Shown piece after piece: positions 1 to 12,100 of a DNA stretch of 64,000 nt (position 1 is the first letter of the stretch; the number at the start of each line of letters is the position of its first letter). The position numbers and the translations under genes were made by a program. This DNA is from Endothia cerciana (Eukaryota; Ascomycota; Sordariomycetes; Diaporthales; Cryphonectriaceae). The stretch spans positions 3,958-67,957 of the forward strand of contig JALRMH010000070.1 of NCBI GenBank assembly GCA_026119935.1, in the 5' to 3' direction. Under the pieces are notes generated by a model. The model was not told the DNA's origin, searched no databases, and worked only from the letters and a program-made list of their open reading frames with translations.

Positions 1-110
1 TTGTAGAGCGCCGCCACGTCCCCCGGCCCCCCCCCCCCCCCACCTCTCCTCCTCCTCCTCCTCCTCCTCCTCCTCCTCCTCCTCCTCCTCCTCCTCCTCC
101 TCCTCCTGGT
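1..110. repeat. poly-C tract and (CTC)n microsatellite
   Basis: A run of about 15 C (27-41) is followed by an almost pure CTC/TCC trinucleotide repeat to about position 107. On the minus strand it would read as a poly-Glu run directly behind the broken end of the MFS pseudogene, so repeat expansion may have replaced the end of that gene. Length in homopolymer and trinucleotide tracts is assembly-sensitive. Confidence 0.9.
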
Positions 111-1363
111 GTTGGTGGTGGCAGCAGCAGTCGATGTTGTAGGTGTATCACGTCGCCGCGATGGGCTGCAGGCCGAAGACGCCCAGCCCCATGCCGAACA
201 GCGGGACGAGCCAGTGGGCCCCGTACTGTAGCCCGAACCCGTGGGCCAGCAGGCCGGCCGGGAGGAGCACGGCGCCCGCCCAGACCGCCCGCAGCCGCGC
301 CTCAGGCTCCAGGTTCCGCCCGCCCAGCCGGTGCCGCACGCGCCGCACGATCGCGGCGCCCGACAACCCCACCCCCCGGGACCCCGCCGCCCGTCAGCGC
401 CGCCCCGCACGCGAGGCCGACCTCGAGTGTGTCCCAGCGGAACCCGCGCGCCGGCGACGGCGGGGATGACCGAGGCGAAGCCGTAGTGCTGGGGCGCCGC
501 AGTAGGCCGCCGGGAAGAGCACGGAGGAGTACTACCGGGCCGTGCGGAGGGCGGGCCAGACGAAGTCTGACGGGCGGGGCCTGCGTACGGCCTGAGGCGT
601 GCGAGGTAGGATCTCGTGCCGAGGGACAAGGCCTCCCCTTCCCTGCCGTCTGTCGGGGCCGTGCGCGTCAGGTTGTGCCGGTCGCGGACGTACAGCGTCT
701 CGGGCAGGCCGAAGACGATCAGGACCAACACGACCATGAACCCGTCCATGATGGCCGCGAGCCTGAAGGTCCACCTCCACCCCAGGAACCGGCCGATCAG
801 GCCCCCGATGATAGGGGGCGGTGTGCGCACCGGTCGTCAGCACCACCGTGAACAGCCCCATCGGGCGTCCCCTCTCGTGGAAGAAGAAACAGCCCACCAC
901 GGTTGCCGGGCCCAGGGCCATGGCAGCGGGAAACAGGCCGTTCACGATGCGCGCACCCAGGAGCTGCCCATATCTCCGCGCGTATGCGGACCCCAGGATA
1001 CTCGCGACGCCCAATAGCACCGTGAACAGGTACATGGGGCGGCGGCCGTAGACATTGGCAAGGGGGTCCCACAAGAGGAAGGGGGGGGGGCCACGCCGTT
1101 GAGGGCGATGGTGACGGTAGTCTGGTACGAGGCCCTGAACGATTGGTGATGTTGAACATCGCTGGCGAGCTGTGAGTAGGCTGGGCTGATAACCGCCGTA
1201 TCCAGGGTCCCGAGGGCGGCGAGAAGGGCTGACCTGGATGAGGGCCGCGGTCTTTAGGATCGTCAGACGGCCGAGGAAGGAATGTATCCCCGTCAGGATC
1301 GATGACTGCGTTGCTTCCTTCAACACGCTCATCCGCGTCGACCGTCGCCTTCTCATCATCCAT
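100..1363 (-). pseudogene. MFS transporter, decayed (multidrug/polyamine-type major facilitator)
   Basis: Three minus-strand frames together give one major facilitator protein of the fungal drug:H+ antiporter kind. The N-terminal acidic leader starts at ATG 1363. The middle frame carries the family motif DPLANVYGRRPMYLF and the segments LGARIVNGLFPAAMALGPA and VVGCFFFHERGRPMGLFT. A C-terminal piece (372-148) carries the last hydrophobic helices, LLAHGFGLQYGAHWLVPLFG. The frame changes at least three times. One change lies exactly at a C10 homopolymer (1081-1090 on the plus strand): FRASYQTTVTIALNGVAPP is read upstream of it in one frame and PFLLWDPLANVYG downstream in another. A TGA at 150-148 interrupts the C-terminus, and the typical YTYNIDC follows in the same frame. 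Family assignment is solid; whether every frameshift is biological is uncertain because of the homopolymer. Confidence 0.75.
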
Positions 1364-1853
1364 CTCAGCAGGATCGGACTGCAGACGTAGCGGCAAGGTA
1401 GACCACCCCTATCCGGCAGTTGATGTCTCGCGACTAAGCAGCCTCCTGCATAGTCGGCGTGGCTGTCAGAGTCCTCTCCCCTCGGTCCGTGTGCTCAGGT
1501 GACCACTTCAAACCCTCAGCCATGGGAGGTGGAATTAAGTATGAACATGCAGACCTCGCCTTCTGGGAGTGCATCCAGGGGCTTTTACTGTACTGGAGCA
1601 GGCCGATGAAGACCAGACCCCGCATCAAGAGCCCGGGTGTAGTGACTTACCGACCGATAATGGAACCCGGACATATCCAAGTTGCACCGAGATCGTCGTA
1701 GCCGGAACCATGACGACGAGGGGAGTCCTTTTACGCTTTCATAGCTTTTCTAGCCCTCTATGTGCAATCCTATATACAAGGAGGCCCTGGATGCTAACAT
1801 CTAGTGTCGAGATATCCGCTGTTGGACCTCCGTGACACCCGCCGGGCCGAGGT
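1364..1853. other. intergenic between MFS relic and GUF1 3' end
   Basis: Only short overlapping ORFs without protein-like composition. It should hold the GUF1 3' UTR and what remains of the MFS gene's promoter. No RNA gene or repeat was recognised. Confidence 0.5.
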
Positions 1854-4055
1854 TTATTTCGTCAGGAACTTCTGGAAGCTCGACTGGTCGATAATCACAT
1901 TCCCGATCGCGTTCAGCTTCTTCCTCCCCTCCTTCTGCTTCTCCAGAAGCTTCTTCCGCCTCGTGATGTCGGCCGCGTGCAACTTCTGCAGCACGTCCTT
2001 CCGGAACGGCTTGAGCGTCTCCCTCGCGATGATCCGCCGCCCCACGGCCGCCTGGATCACGATCTCAAACATCTGCCGGTCGACGTGTTCCTTGAACTTG
2101 GCCGCCCAGTGCCTGCCCAGCCGGTCCACCTGGCTGGCGTGCACCACGCGGCAGATGGCATCCACGGGCTTCTTGTTGACGAGCAGCTGGAGCTTCTGGA
2201 GCTTGCTCTCGCGCCAGCCTGCGTCCTCGTAGTCGAGCGTCGCGTAGCCCTTTGTGGCGCCCTTCAGCTTGCCGAAGAGGTCGTCCACGAGGGCCGAGGA
2301 GGGGATGTCGTATTTGAGAATGACCTGCGTGGCGTGGAAGAACTCAAGGCTGACTTGCTGACCACGGCTGCTCTCGCACAGCTCAATGACGCGGCCGAGG
2401 TATTCCTCTGGCAGCGTGATGGTGGCATGTACGAACGGCTCGTAGAATGTTGCCGCGCGAGCCTTGTGGTTGTCGTCGTTCGGGAACTCTGCTGGGTTGG
2501 TGATGATCTCTTCCTTGCCGTCAGTGTAGACAATCCGAGAGGGCACCGACGGTTCCGTGATGATGACGCTGGCGCCGTGCTCCTGTCTCAACCTGTCCTG
2601 GAAGACTGAGCAGTGCAGGCTGCCCAAGAAGCCAAGACGCCAGCCCGCGCCAAGGGCCTCCGAATGGTCCTTCTGTAGCGTGATACTGCGGTCGTTGAGA
2701 ACAAGGTGGCTGATGCTCTCCGACAGCTTCGTGTAGTCGGACTGGTCTGTGGGAAACGCCCCCACAAACACCATGGGCTTTGGCTCTTCGAAGCCAGGGT
2801 ACATCTCCACCGTGTCCTCGTTGCCCTGCGTCGTGAACGTGTCACCAATCTTCGCGTCTTGTATCCTCTTCATGCCGGGGTTCATGAGAATGTAGCCGAC
2901 CTGGCCTGCCCGCAGTACTGATTGTGGTACGGGGTTGGGGTACTGTATGCCCACCTCGCCAACCGTGTACTTCTTGCCGGTAGCAAGCGAGATAATTGGG
3001 TCACCGGCCTTGATAGTTCCGTCGAATAGCCTCACGAGGAGAATAACCCCCCGGAAAGTGTCATACCATGAGTCCACAAGCAGGAGCCGCAACGGCTTGG
3101 TATCCTCCCCCTGTGGTGCCGGGATGCGCTCAATGACAGCCGGCAGGATGGCCTCGACATTCTTGCCGGACTTCGCGCTGACCAACACCGGCTTGCCCCC
3201 CTCGTGACCTTCGACGCCCAGCTCGAACGTCTCCTGGAGCTGCTCAATTGCCCTCTCCACATCGGCCGTGGGAAGGTCAATCTTGTTGACGACCGGGATC
3301 ATGGTGAGCTCCTGGGCGAAAGCCGTGTAGAAGTTGGCGACGGTCTGCGCCTGTATGCCCTGCGACGCATCCACCAGCAGCAGTGCCCCACCACACGAGG
3401 CGTATGACCGCGTAACCTCGGCGCGGAAATCGACGTGGCCGGGCGTGTCGACCAGGTGGAGCAGGTAGTCCTCGCCCTTGTACTTGTATATCATGGTGCA
3501 CGTCTGCGCCTTCACGGTGATGCCTCGTTCGCGCTCGACGTCGAGTTTGTCCTACGACGGCCAGACAGGTATCAGCACACATCCCGGTCCCGGAGGTCTC
3601 CTTGACAGGATCGAACGTACAAGGATTTGCTTATTCTCGTCGCTCGCCGAGATGGTCCCCGTGATTTCCAGCAGCCGATCACTAAGCGTGCTCTTGCCAT
3701 GGTCGATGTGCGCGACAATGCAGAAGTTCCGGAAGCGCTCCAGCGGGATGGCCGCGATGCGCTTCTCGAGCTCGCTCGGCTCCTTCTTGGAGATGCTGTA
3801 GCTCCTCCAGGTCGCCCCCGAGGGATGCAGTCCCAGGACATCTCCGAGGGGTCGAGGGGCACGGGACCCGCGGCAGTCAGGGCGGTGCAGGATCAAGGCG
3901 CAACGCGTAGTGGTGGTGGTGGTGGTCGGGGACGATCCGCCGCGAGGAGAAATGATGGTGCTGTCATGACCCGCAAAGCTGCGCAGGGCGCGGCTGGTCT
4001 GAATGGGCCGCAGACATTGTCGCATCGAAGCCAGCGGCTTGATAGACCCGCGCAT
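1854..4055 (-). CDS. GUF1: Translation factor GUF1, mitochondrial (EF4/LepA GTPase)
   Basis: Two exons, 4055-3621 and 3551-1854, joined in phase 0 over a 69-nt intron (GTACGT...GTAG), giving 710 aa. Family members bind the mitochondrial ribosome and promote back-translocation, helping fidelity under stress. The first ~90 residues are Arg/Ser/Thr-rich and lack acidic residues, as in a mitochondrial targeting peptide. ELEKRIAAIPLERFRNFCIV then opens the GTPase domain. G1 is AHIDHGKS (about 115-122), the effector region reads LDVERERGIT, G3 is DTPGH (about 180-184) and G4 is NKID (about 234-237). The protein ends in the LepA-specific C-terminal domain (ARETLKPFRKDVL, then KKLLEKQKEGRKKLNAIGNV). 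ATG 4055 gives the longest form; ATG 4025 (MRQCLRPIQTSRALRS) is an equally good targeting start. The gene is intact. Confidence 0.95.
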
Positions 4056-4689
4056 CCAATCGACGAACGGGAAGCGCAGGGAGGGGGAGGGTGTTAGGAG
4101 GGATCAAACATGGTGTTTGTGTCTCAGTCGATGGTTGAGTGGTCCAAATTCAGAATCAGCTCCAAATTTCCTCGACGTTGACGACGGCCAGTTTCTTATC
4201 TAATCGCAGTCAGGGTTCCCGGTACTATAATAATTTGCCAAGCAGCAAGCCATTGGATAGGCTCCAAAATGCGCGAACGACATTTTTTTTTCCTTTCCAC
4301 TCTCTCCGCGAGTAAACCACTCAAATCATATCAGCAGTAGCAGGATAGACCAAAGCTGCGATCTGGGAGATGGAAAGGCAAATGTGATTTTGTCATTGAA
4401 CTGTACGCAGTCCAATGCGGGATATCTTCCTTCATAACACCAAGATTCAAACCTCATCAGCACACCCCCCCCCCCCAAAAAAAAAAACCCTCCCCGTGGT
4501 CGATAATGACTCGCCCTAGGCGTGCAAGTCGTCACCTGTAGGGCCCTTGTATAAACAAAGGATGAGAAAGAAAAGTAAAAAGCTCATATAGCCATGAATC
4601 TCTTGCCGCGGGATGCCTTCCTCCTCACGCCAGTCTGGTCACCATCTCCTGATTACGGACGAGCCCCATGCTGTCCCTCCCCAGGCCAA
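4056..4689. other. intergenic between GUF1 start and MIT-protein 3' end
   Basis: Contains the GUF1 upstream region and the MIT-protein 3' UTR. There is a C10A10-type junction of homopolymers at about 4467-4487. No gene was recognised. Confidence 0.5.
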
Positions 4690-7600
4690 CTAGACAAGCA
4701 CCCACTCGCTCCCCCTCTTGATAAACTTGTCCAACAGCATGGTCAAGTCCTGCAGCACGAAACGGCAGATGTAGAAAGCAAAGAACTCGGCAGCGTGCCT
4801 AGTGCTGAGCTCAAGGCCAACCTGCGTCTTGTCCTGGTGCCGGAGCCCAGGGTCCTCGACTTGTCGGGCGATTTGGTCTGGGGAGAGCCAACATGGTCAG
4901 CTGGGTGATGGCTTGGGAGTATGACACGGAGAGGGAAGTAGAAAACGTACCTATGGACTGCGCTGCGTCGAACAATTTCGCTAGCGCGGCCATGTAGTGA
5001 GCGTTGGGTCCGCTGAACTGCACCGATGTCACGTCTCTCTTGCTCGGCTTAGAAGTAGGATAGTCCGTGAACGGCAGCGTCGCCAGCATTGCCTCTGCTG
5101 CGCCCGACTCCTTCCGACTCGTCCCGCTCTGGTACGAGTTGTTGATGGTTGTCGAACTGGTCTTGCTCCGAAGCCGCTTCCAGCTGAATGCTCCTTTGTT
5201 ACTGACCGAGTTGTTTCGCGGGATTGGTTTGCCATCATGGCCATCCATGGCTCCGTCTGCATCCTTGAACATCGTGCTCGCGGCCTGCACGCCAACCTCG
5301 TTGCCCAGCCGTCGGGCCAAGAATGTCTGCACCTGTTCGAGCACGGTCTCAAGGCTCTGCATCTCTTCCAGCACGGCATCTGCATCGTCCGAGTTCACCC
5401 TGTCGAGCTTCTGCAAGGCGGCGGTGAGCAGGTCGCATTGACTAATCTTTTCCTCCACACTCTTGATCTTGACACCTTTGGTACGCCAGGCATCCCGCGG
5501 CACGAACAGTTTGCTGCTAACATACCCGCCCTTGGGGTGGCAGAGGGTCTGGTACAGGGCCCGCATCAGCCAGAACGGGCGAAGCAAGGTCTCCTTTGGA
5601 CATGGCTCCAGAGGTACTGGGGCGCCCTCCGACGTGGCAGCTGGCTCGGTAGGCGACCTGGGGGTGTGAATATCGGAGTCAAACAGGTGGTAGCCACCAG
5701 CCGCTGAGGTCATCCGATCCCGGAAAGCAGAAGCCACGGGCGTAGGGAGGGACGGCAGCGCGGGCAGCCGGCCAGCCGGGACGTTGTTGAAAGGGTTGGA
5801 GATGGGCGTGCCCGGAGAGATGTCCGAGTATTCATCCATGTTGGAGACGGAAAGCTTTCGCGTCTTCATGTTCTTGAGAGAACTGGACGAGAAGTTCTTC
5901 CGAAGAGTGGGTGGTCTCGACGCGTTTGAGGATCCAGACCGACTATCTGAGTCCTGGAAGCCGCTGGGCACAGGCGGCGTTGGCGGTGCCCCCTCGACAG
6001 ATAACCCTGAAGGGATGGGCGAGGGCCCACGACGTAACGAGGCAGACCGACTGGGAACTGCCGAGAGGGTTTGCCGCTGCTGGGCGATGAAGCCGGCGGT
6101 CTTGGGCTGGTTGATCAGGGGCAGTTCCGGGTTCTGCAGCATAGGACCCGCGGTCGCCGGCTCCCTGACCCTGGGCCCAAGCTGCTGGGTCTCGATCTTC
6201 AGCTGCTTCGCGTTCTGCCCGGACAGCCGACGGTCTCTAACACTGTCCCGGCCACCAGGAAGCGGCCGCGGGGGAGGTAACTTCGGCAGCGACTGGGTCG
6301 GAGGTGGCGCGATCGGGCCCTGGCCTTTGAAAAGCGACGGGACAGCCGCGTTCTCCGAGACGGTGGAAAGGACCGTGTTTGCCGTGGGCGGGTTCGAGAC
6401 CGTGGAGCTGTGCCAAGTGCGCGACGTGAGCTCGCTGGAGTCCGACTCGCGGGGGATGCGAGCTTTTGACTGGTCTACGAGCGCGAAGTCCTCGATGGCG
6501 TAGCCGTCGGTCATCTTCTCCAAGATGCGCTCCTCGTCGTCAGAATCAGATCCGTCGTAGAATCCCTCGGGCAGCGTCTGCTCTTCCTCCTCCTGCAGGG
6601 CCCGCATCCGCTGGTCCCTGTCACTTGCAAGTCTCTGCATCTCCATCTCCGACTGGCGGACGCGTTCCTTCGCCAACTGAACCTTTCTCAAGGCTTGTGC
6701 AACGACATCATCCTCGTCGACAATGTGATCCAGATTCACAGTCCTGGCCTGCACGGACGGCGCGGGCTCGTACCCGTCATCGTATGCGGCCTCGATTGCG
6801 TCGTCTAGCGCTGCATCAAACTCGGCCTCGGTGTCACCGCTGACCGCTCGAATGTGCTTCCTCCTGACGCCCATCGACGATGACCTCGAGTGCACCGATG
6901 ACGCTGACGAGCCTCCCGACTCATCAATAGGGTCCAACCAAGATATTGACTCGTGGCTGTTGGACCGTTGGTGACCCCTTGACGTGGTCATATCAGGGGC
7001 CAGACGGCCCTGGTCGCCGCCCGCAAAATCGCTTCGGCCGGGCACATCCGGGCTCACACGAGGCGGCACCCTCGCAGGAGAGGTTGGTCGTCGCGGCGAG
7101 AGGGGTTGCGGCATGTACGCATTCTCCATGGGACGTGCTAGGAACATGTCCTGGTCCACCGCCTGGCCCCGGCGGGGCGAGCGCTGAGAGAAGGAGGACA
7201 GCGATCGATCAGCCGGCTCGCCGAAGTTGGTGGATGTCGTCGCCACATATCGCGGACCGTCGTACCCAGCCTTCGGGCTGCCCGTGGTCATCTGGGGTCG
7301 CCAGGCAGCTGATGTCGGCCTGGCGTAGTTGGGCACATTCTGCTGGCTACGCCCGGTGTCCGACCGCTTTCTCGTCGGCTGGGAAAAGTCATCGGTGGTC
7401 GAGGCGGCCGAGGCGGCCCTGGTCCGATAGCCCGTACTGGCACCTGCTGGTGTCTGTGGGAGTGCCTTGCCGTCCTCTGCATCTTCGGGGAGCATCTGGT
7501 CCAGCTCCTCGATCCGGCTTGAGTAGGTCTTGCGCTTTATAAGGTCGAGAACTGTCAGCATGCTCGGGGGCGTCCCGGGTTCGGTCCAGGGAGGAAGGGG

Positions 7601-8715
7601 TGGGGGGACTCACGATGGCCTCGAGCTTTCTCCTGTCTTCGTCTCCGGGGGTCCGTTGCAAGACCTGCTGCAGCAGGTCACAGGCCTCACAGTAGGCAGT
7701 CCGGGCGCCGTCAAAATTCTGGGCATTGTCGAGCTGGACGGCGGTGTTGGCCTTCTGCAGCGCCTTGGAGAGCATGGCCTTCTGGGAGGGCGGCTTGGCC
7801 CGGTCCCGACTCCTGGGCGACGACGCACTATCGGTGCTGCTCTTCAGCCCCTGTGAGCGGCTCCTCTGGTGGCCCCGCACGAACGTGGAAGGCGCATCTT
7901 CGGTGTGTGGCATGTTGGCGTCCCGATAGAAGGCAGACGTCGGCAACGTCGACTCCGGGGTGGCACGCGCGGACATTGAAAGGTATGAGGTCTCGTGGGC
8001 CGCAGCAGAATCATCACCAGGGCGCCCCAGATCGTTGCCCGCGCTGGAATCCTGCCTCGACAGTACAGCCCGCCCGAAGTCTTCCTGGTCCAGGGACGGC
8101 AGGGTCAGTATCGGGGGCAGGGTCTCCAGTGGCGGTATCGAGGGCTGGCCCTCGTCGATTGCTCCACCGGCGGTAGACGGGCGGCCCTTGTGTAACCTCC
8201 TGGGGGATACGGCTTGGTTCGACTGGGAGAAGAGAGTGGTCGAGTCAATGCTCATCCGCCGGGAGAAACGGTTCTTTGTCGAGGGTGTGGCATTCGAGGC
8301 ACGGCTCGACGCGGTGGAGATGGACCAGCGGTTGAGGTTCCGGAAGCCGTCGCTCAGGCCGCCCAAGCTGCTTGAGCGCGAGTGCGTCCTGGAACCACGG
8401 CGGCGCACGTTCCTGGGGGAGACGGGCTCGTCGTCGCGCTCGTTCACTGGATCGGTAAAGGAGGAGGCATTGAAAGGGTCATGGAGGGTTGGCTGTTTCC
8501 GGCCGCCCTCATTGACGGTGATCCGGGGCGGCGGTAGCAGGGACGAGGTACGCGGTAGGGTCGAGGGGGAGAAGGTCGACGGCTGGGAGGCGGGGGGATA
8601 GTTGAGGGCGGAGGATATGTGGAGGGCGCTGTTGACGATATGCGAGGGCTTGTTGTTGATAGGGAGTGCGGAGCCGTAGACGGTCCTCGATACGGGAACC
8701 GACGAATCGTAGAGC

Positions 8716-8748
<33 letters not shown>

Positions 8749-8975
8749 GGGTAGAGGGGTCTCCGGGAGGAGAAGGTGGTCTGCGATGCAGACGTGGTCG
8801 AGCGGGATGTGGAATTCAAGGCGGAATAGGAGGTAGAGGTTGCGGACAGGTTGGAGGTCGAGCCGATGTTCAGGTGGAAGTTGTATGCGGAGGCGGGAAG
8901 GGAGGTGTTAGCCGACGCAGAGGCGGGCTGATGCGCATGTGGTTGTGCCTGGGAGTATACACGAGGTGATGGCAT
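4690..8975 (-). CDS. MIT-domain protein, large and mostly disordered
   Basis: Three exons: 8975-7614, 7534-4951 and 4877-4690 (introns of 79 and 73 nt), 1377 aa. ATG 8975 (MPSPRVYSQAQPHAH) is the first ATG in the open frame; upstream codons lack ATG. The N-terminal 390 residues are Ser/Pro-rich with a run of about 11 Gln encoded by CTG/CAG repeats (8719-8752). A MIT (microtubule interacting and trafficking) three-helix domain lies at about 395-475: KAMLSKALQKANTAVQLDNA, then the Tyr/Cys helix before LLQQVLQRTPGDEDRRKLEA, then RKTYSSRIEELDQML after the first intron. Such domains bind ESCRT-III tails. After a disordered middle with a short coiled coil (near 660-700) there is a helical C-terminus (TLCHPKGGYVSSKLFVPRDA to AAEFFAFYICRFVLQDLTML), probably a conserved domain. 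The last exon is not open in the exon-2 frame and is supported by phase and its hydrophobic heptads. Exact function unknown. Confidence 0.85.
8719..8752 (-). repeat. CAG/CTG trinucleotide repeat (polyglutamine) inside the MIT-protein gene
   Basis: Eleven or so CTG units on the plus strand encode the Gln run near residue 80 of the MIT protein. Length polymorphism between strains is likely. Confidence 0.9.
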
Positions 8976-9158
8976 CTCTGCGGGAAGTCTTGGGGGCCGG
9001 GTGTCTCGCTCTTCTCCCGGATGGTGGGAGAGAGACGAAACGGTCCGGGTCCTCTGCGTCACGACCTCTGGTCTACTGCGTGTGCGTGTTTTTTTTTTTT
9101 TTGGGGGGGTTTTTTTTTTCTTTCTTTTTCTTCTTTGGTAACTCGCTAGGTACCGCGT

Positions 9159-9197
<39 letters not shown>

Positions 9198-12100
9198 TGT
9201 TTGAGGGCGCTGGATTGGGCGATGGTGGCGATCGTCTCGGTCCCCGTTCAGTGTATCGCTTCACTTATCGGGGCCTTCCCCCTTCTCTGCTATTGCCAGG
9301 GCCTGGACCCCTCAGCCGGACAATCAGACGGCTGATCCAATGCCAGCGTCGGGTTGCAATGCCGGATCAAGATCCACAGGCAGGTTTGGGGAGGTCGGCT
9401 CGGAGGGGGGAGGGGGGGGACGGCGGCGGCGCCAGGTCAAGAACGGCCGGCAGGAGGCAGCAAGGTCGAGGGCACAGTCGTGTCGGAGGTCGAACAAACA
9501 GCAGGTGTCGTCTGTCAATGCCGGCGACCACGGTGGCAATCTGTGCCGAGACGTAGATCAAGGAGGAGGGAACAAAGGCGATCTCTGGCGGGTGCCCTGG
9601 GGAGCCTGGGTGTACTGTATTGGGGGGGCTCTCTGGGCCCTGGTCCGGGATGCCTGCAGGAGATGCCGACCTTGGGTCGCAGAGAGAGGCTTGTGCTAGG
9701 CTGAAGCAGGTTTAAGGTGGCCCCGTTGCACGCCCTGGAAGTCGGGACGTTATGGGTACGACGGCCTGGATAATCGTCCAGACGAGGCCAGCAGCGGGCG
9801 GGAGAGGGAGAAGCGGGCGCGGCGCGAGACAGAGCAGAATGCCTCTCTGATGAAGAAAGAAAGATTGCGCAGCCGGCGGTGCTGATCCTGACCATGATCC
9901 TGGCCCTGGCCCTGGCCCTGGGCCCCCCGGTCTGCTGGTGGAGGGAGGTTGTCGCGCCTAAATGCGACAGGTCGGATCTTAATCCCCTTTCTTGGTGTGG
10001 GAGGCAGACCTTCGCTCTGCTCGGCCCCTCGAGCCTGTGTCTGCCTCTCTTGCCAGGCGGAAAATCCTGCAACCAACGCGCCGCGCCGCGCCGCACCGCA
10101 CCGCAGCCGTTGCGGTATGAGCGTTGCGGCGGCCTCGAAGGATGGATTGGGGGCCAGGGGGGGGGGGGGGTCCGGCACGCCGCAGGACGATGGACGGTCC
10201 CGAGTCGCAGCTCGAGAGGTACTGTCTGCTGTGGTCTAACGGGTATCGAGATCCACCCGTCAGCCCTGGGGCCAGATCAGCGATGGCTGGCCGCGAACGC
10301 CGGATGACGGTGGCCTTCCAGCGCCCGCCAGCACCACACGCGCGGCAGTCAGCGCCGGCGGGGCACGCGGCGCAGGGGGGGGGGGGAAGGCCACGGGGGC
10401 ACAACAGACATGCTACTACTGTCTATGTTACAAGGACGGATACTCCGGCCCCCGGGCTCTGGACACTACAGCATGTATGTAACTATGATGGTCAGAGGCG
10501 GAGAGGCATGGGACGGTGTCGTGGGGCGTGGGGCCGAGGCTCAACGCTGGACGCCGGAGGTTCGAGGTCGTGCAGTACGGAAGACTGTACTACCCGTAAG
10601 GACCGTGTGTGGTACTGAGTGACAGAGATCTATCTTCTGTGTCCCCCTCTCTGTCGGCCCCTGATGCGATGCGACCACCCCGTTCCTGGAGGACGAGGGA
10701 GTCCAGGTACATACATACCCATAGTAGTGAGGGAAGGCCAGCCCACCAGGAGGGGGGTTGACCGTTCTGGCGCCCCTGACGCAGGAGGCACAGGGCCTTA
10801 CTGTGGTACCACTTGGTACCTGATGACAGACCTACTGGGTCGGGGTACCTCGCACATCCCCACGGCACGCTCCTGTCCTGGGTCCCGCCATGCATGTACA
10901 CCGCAGGTCCCGGCCAGGCTTTGGGTGGAGGGGAGGCGGATGGCGGATGGCGGATGGCGTGCAGCGCCAATCTGCGACCCCCCAGCTGCAGCAGCTTGTC
11001 AGCGAGTGGCTGCAGCGGCTGCTCTGCAGCGTCCTTGTCTTGCCGATGCAGGTGGAACCCAGCAGCATGGGACAGGCACAGCGCTTCCTGACTGGTCACC
11101 GGCTGCTAGCCAGGGGCCCTTTCTAGGGCCGATGATGGGTACTATGGTACGTGCGGGGGGGGGGGGGGCGAGGCTACTGCGGCTGTCCGCGTATTCGACA
11201 GACGTCCACGTGGGGAGGGAAAAAAAGGGGCAGCGCAGAGAACACACACCTCTGAGAAACTGACACAGCCGAGACTGAGACAGTCTTTTCGGAACTTTCC
11301 CTTCTTGTCCTTTTCTCCCCCCCCCCCCCTTTTTTTTCTTCCCTTTTTTTTTTCTTTCTTTGTTTGGTTGCCCTTCTCTGTCCGCTATGCCACTTCAGTA
11401 TCGCCATGGGCACTCTACGCAGCTAAACTGGATGAGTGGTGGGTTCTCGGCTCGGCCTGGTGTGAAACCCCCCTCGAACCTTGCCCCCGGGCCCTTGATA
11501 TCACTCCCTCTTCCTCTCCTGCAGCTTCAGAAAGGCTTCCACTGCGCCACTGGGTATCCAGGTCTGTCCTTTTCCAGGCCGGTGGGGGCCGTCCACATGT
11601 CGTCATTGCCAGCCGAGATCTCGTGGTGCCGGGTACGGGCAGGTTGAGCTTGGGGATAAAAGAAGAAAAAAAGGAAGAAAAAAAGGAAGGAAAAAAAGGG
11701 TTGCATGTTATACTATGGGGAGGACCCTGTTTCTGCAAGCGCTTGTGCTATTGCACTGCGTCAGCTTCCTCATCGCAACTGCTGGCCTGGCCTACCTTTT
11801 AGCGCGGGAGTCTAATCCTCTGCACACGTCCTTGTATCTGCTCATCCTTATATCACCCCGTAGCCGATCCAGCAAGCGTTTCTCACCACGTCCATCACAC
11901 AGTCACATCCGAGTCTGTGATACTGGCACCCCTGTATCTTGAGCGTTTGCTTATCGAGGCTGACATCTTATCAGCTAGTCCAGCAGGGTCTCAAACCATG
12001 TGCCGCCCTGGCTGTTGCTAGGCAGTCCGGATGGGTCAGCCTGCTCTGTTGGGGCTTCAGCCAAAGTTCAAAACGCCACCCGTTTCATGGGTTCACACCT

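Noticed and set aside
9515..10618. Several overlapping 130-190-aa ORFs on both strands
   Set aside because: High GC and G-tracts keep all frames open; no frame shows a protein-like pattern or splice structure.
11715..11942. 75-aa ORF with a signal-peptide-like start (MGRTLFLQALVLLHCV)
   Set aside because: Hydrophobic start only; the rest is low-quality Ser/Arg text with no mature domain, and it follows an A/G homopolymer zone.
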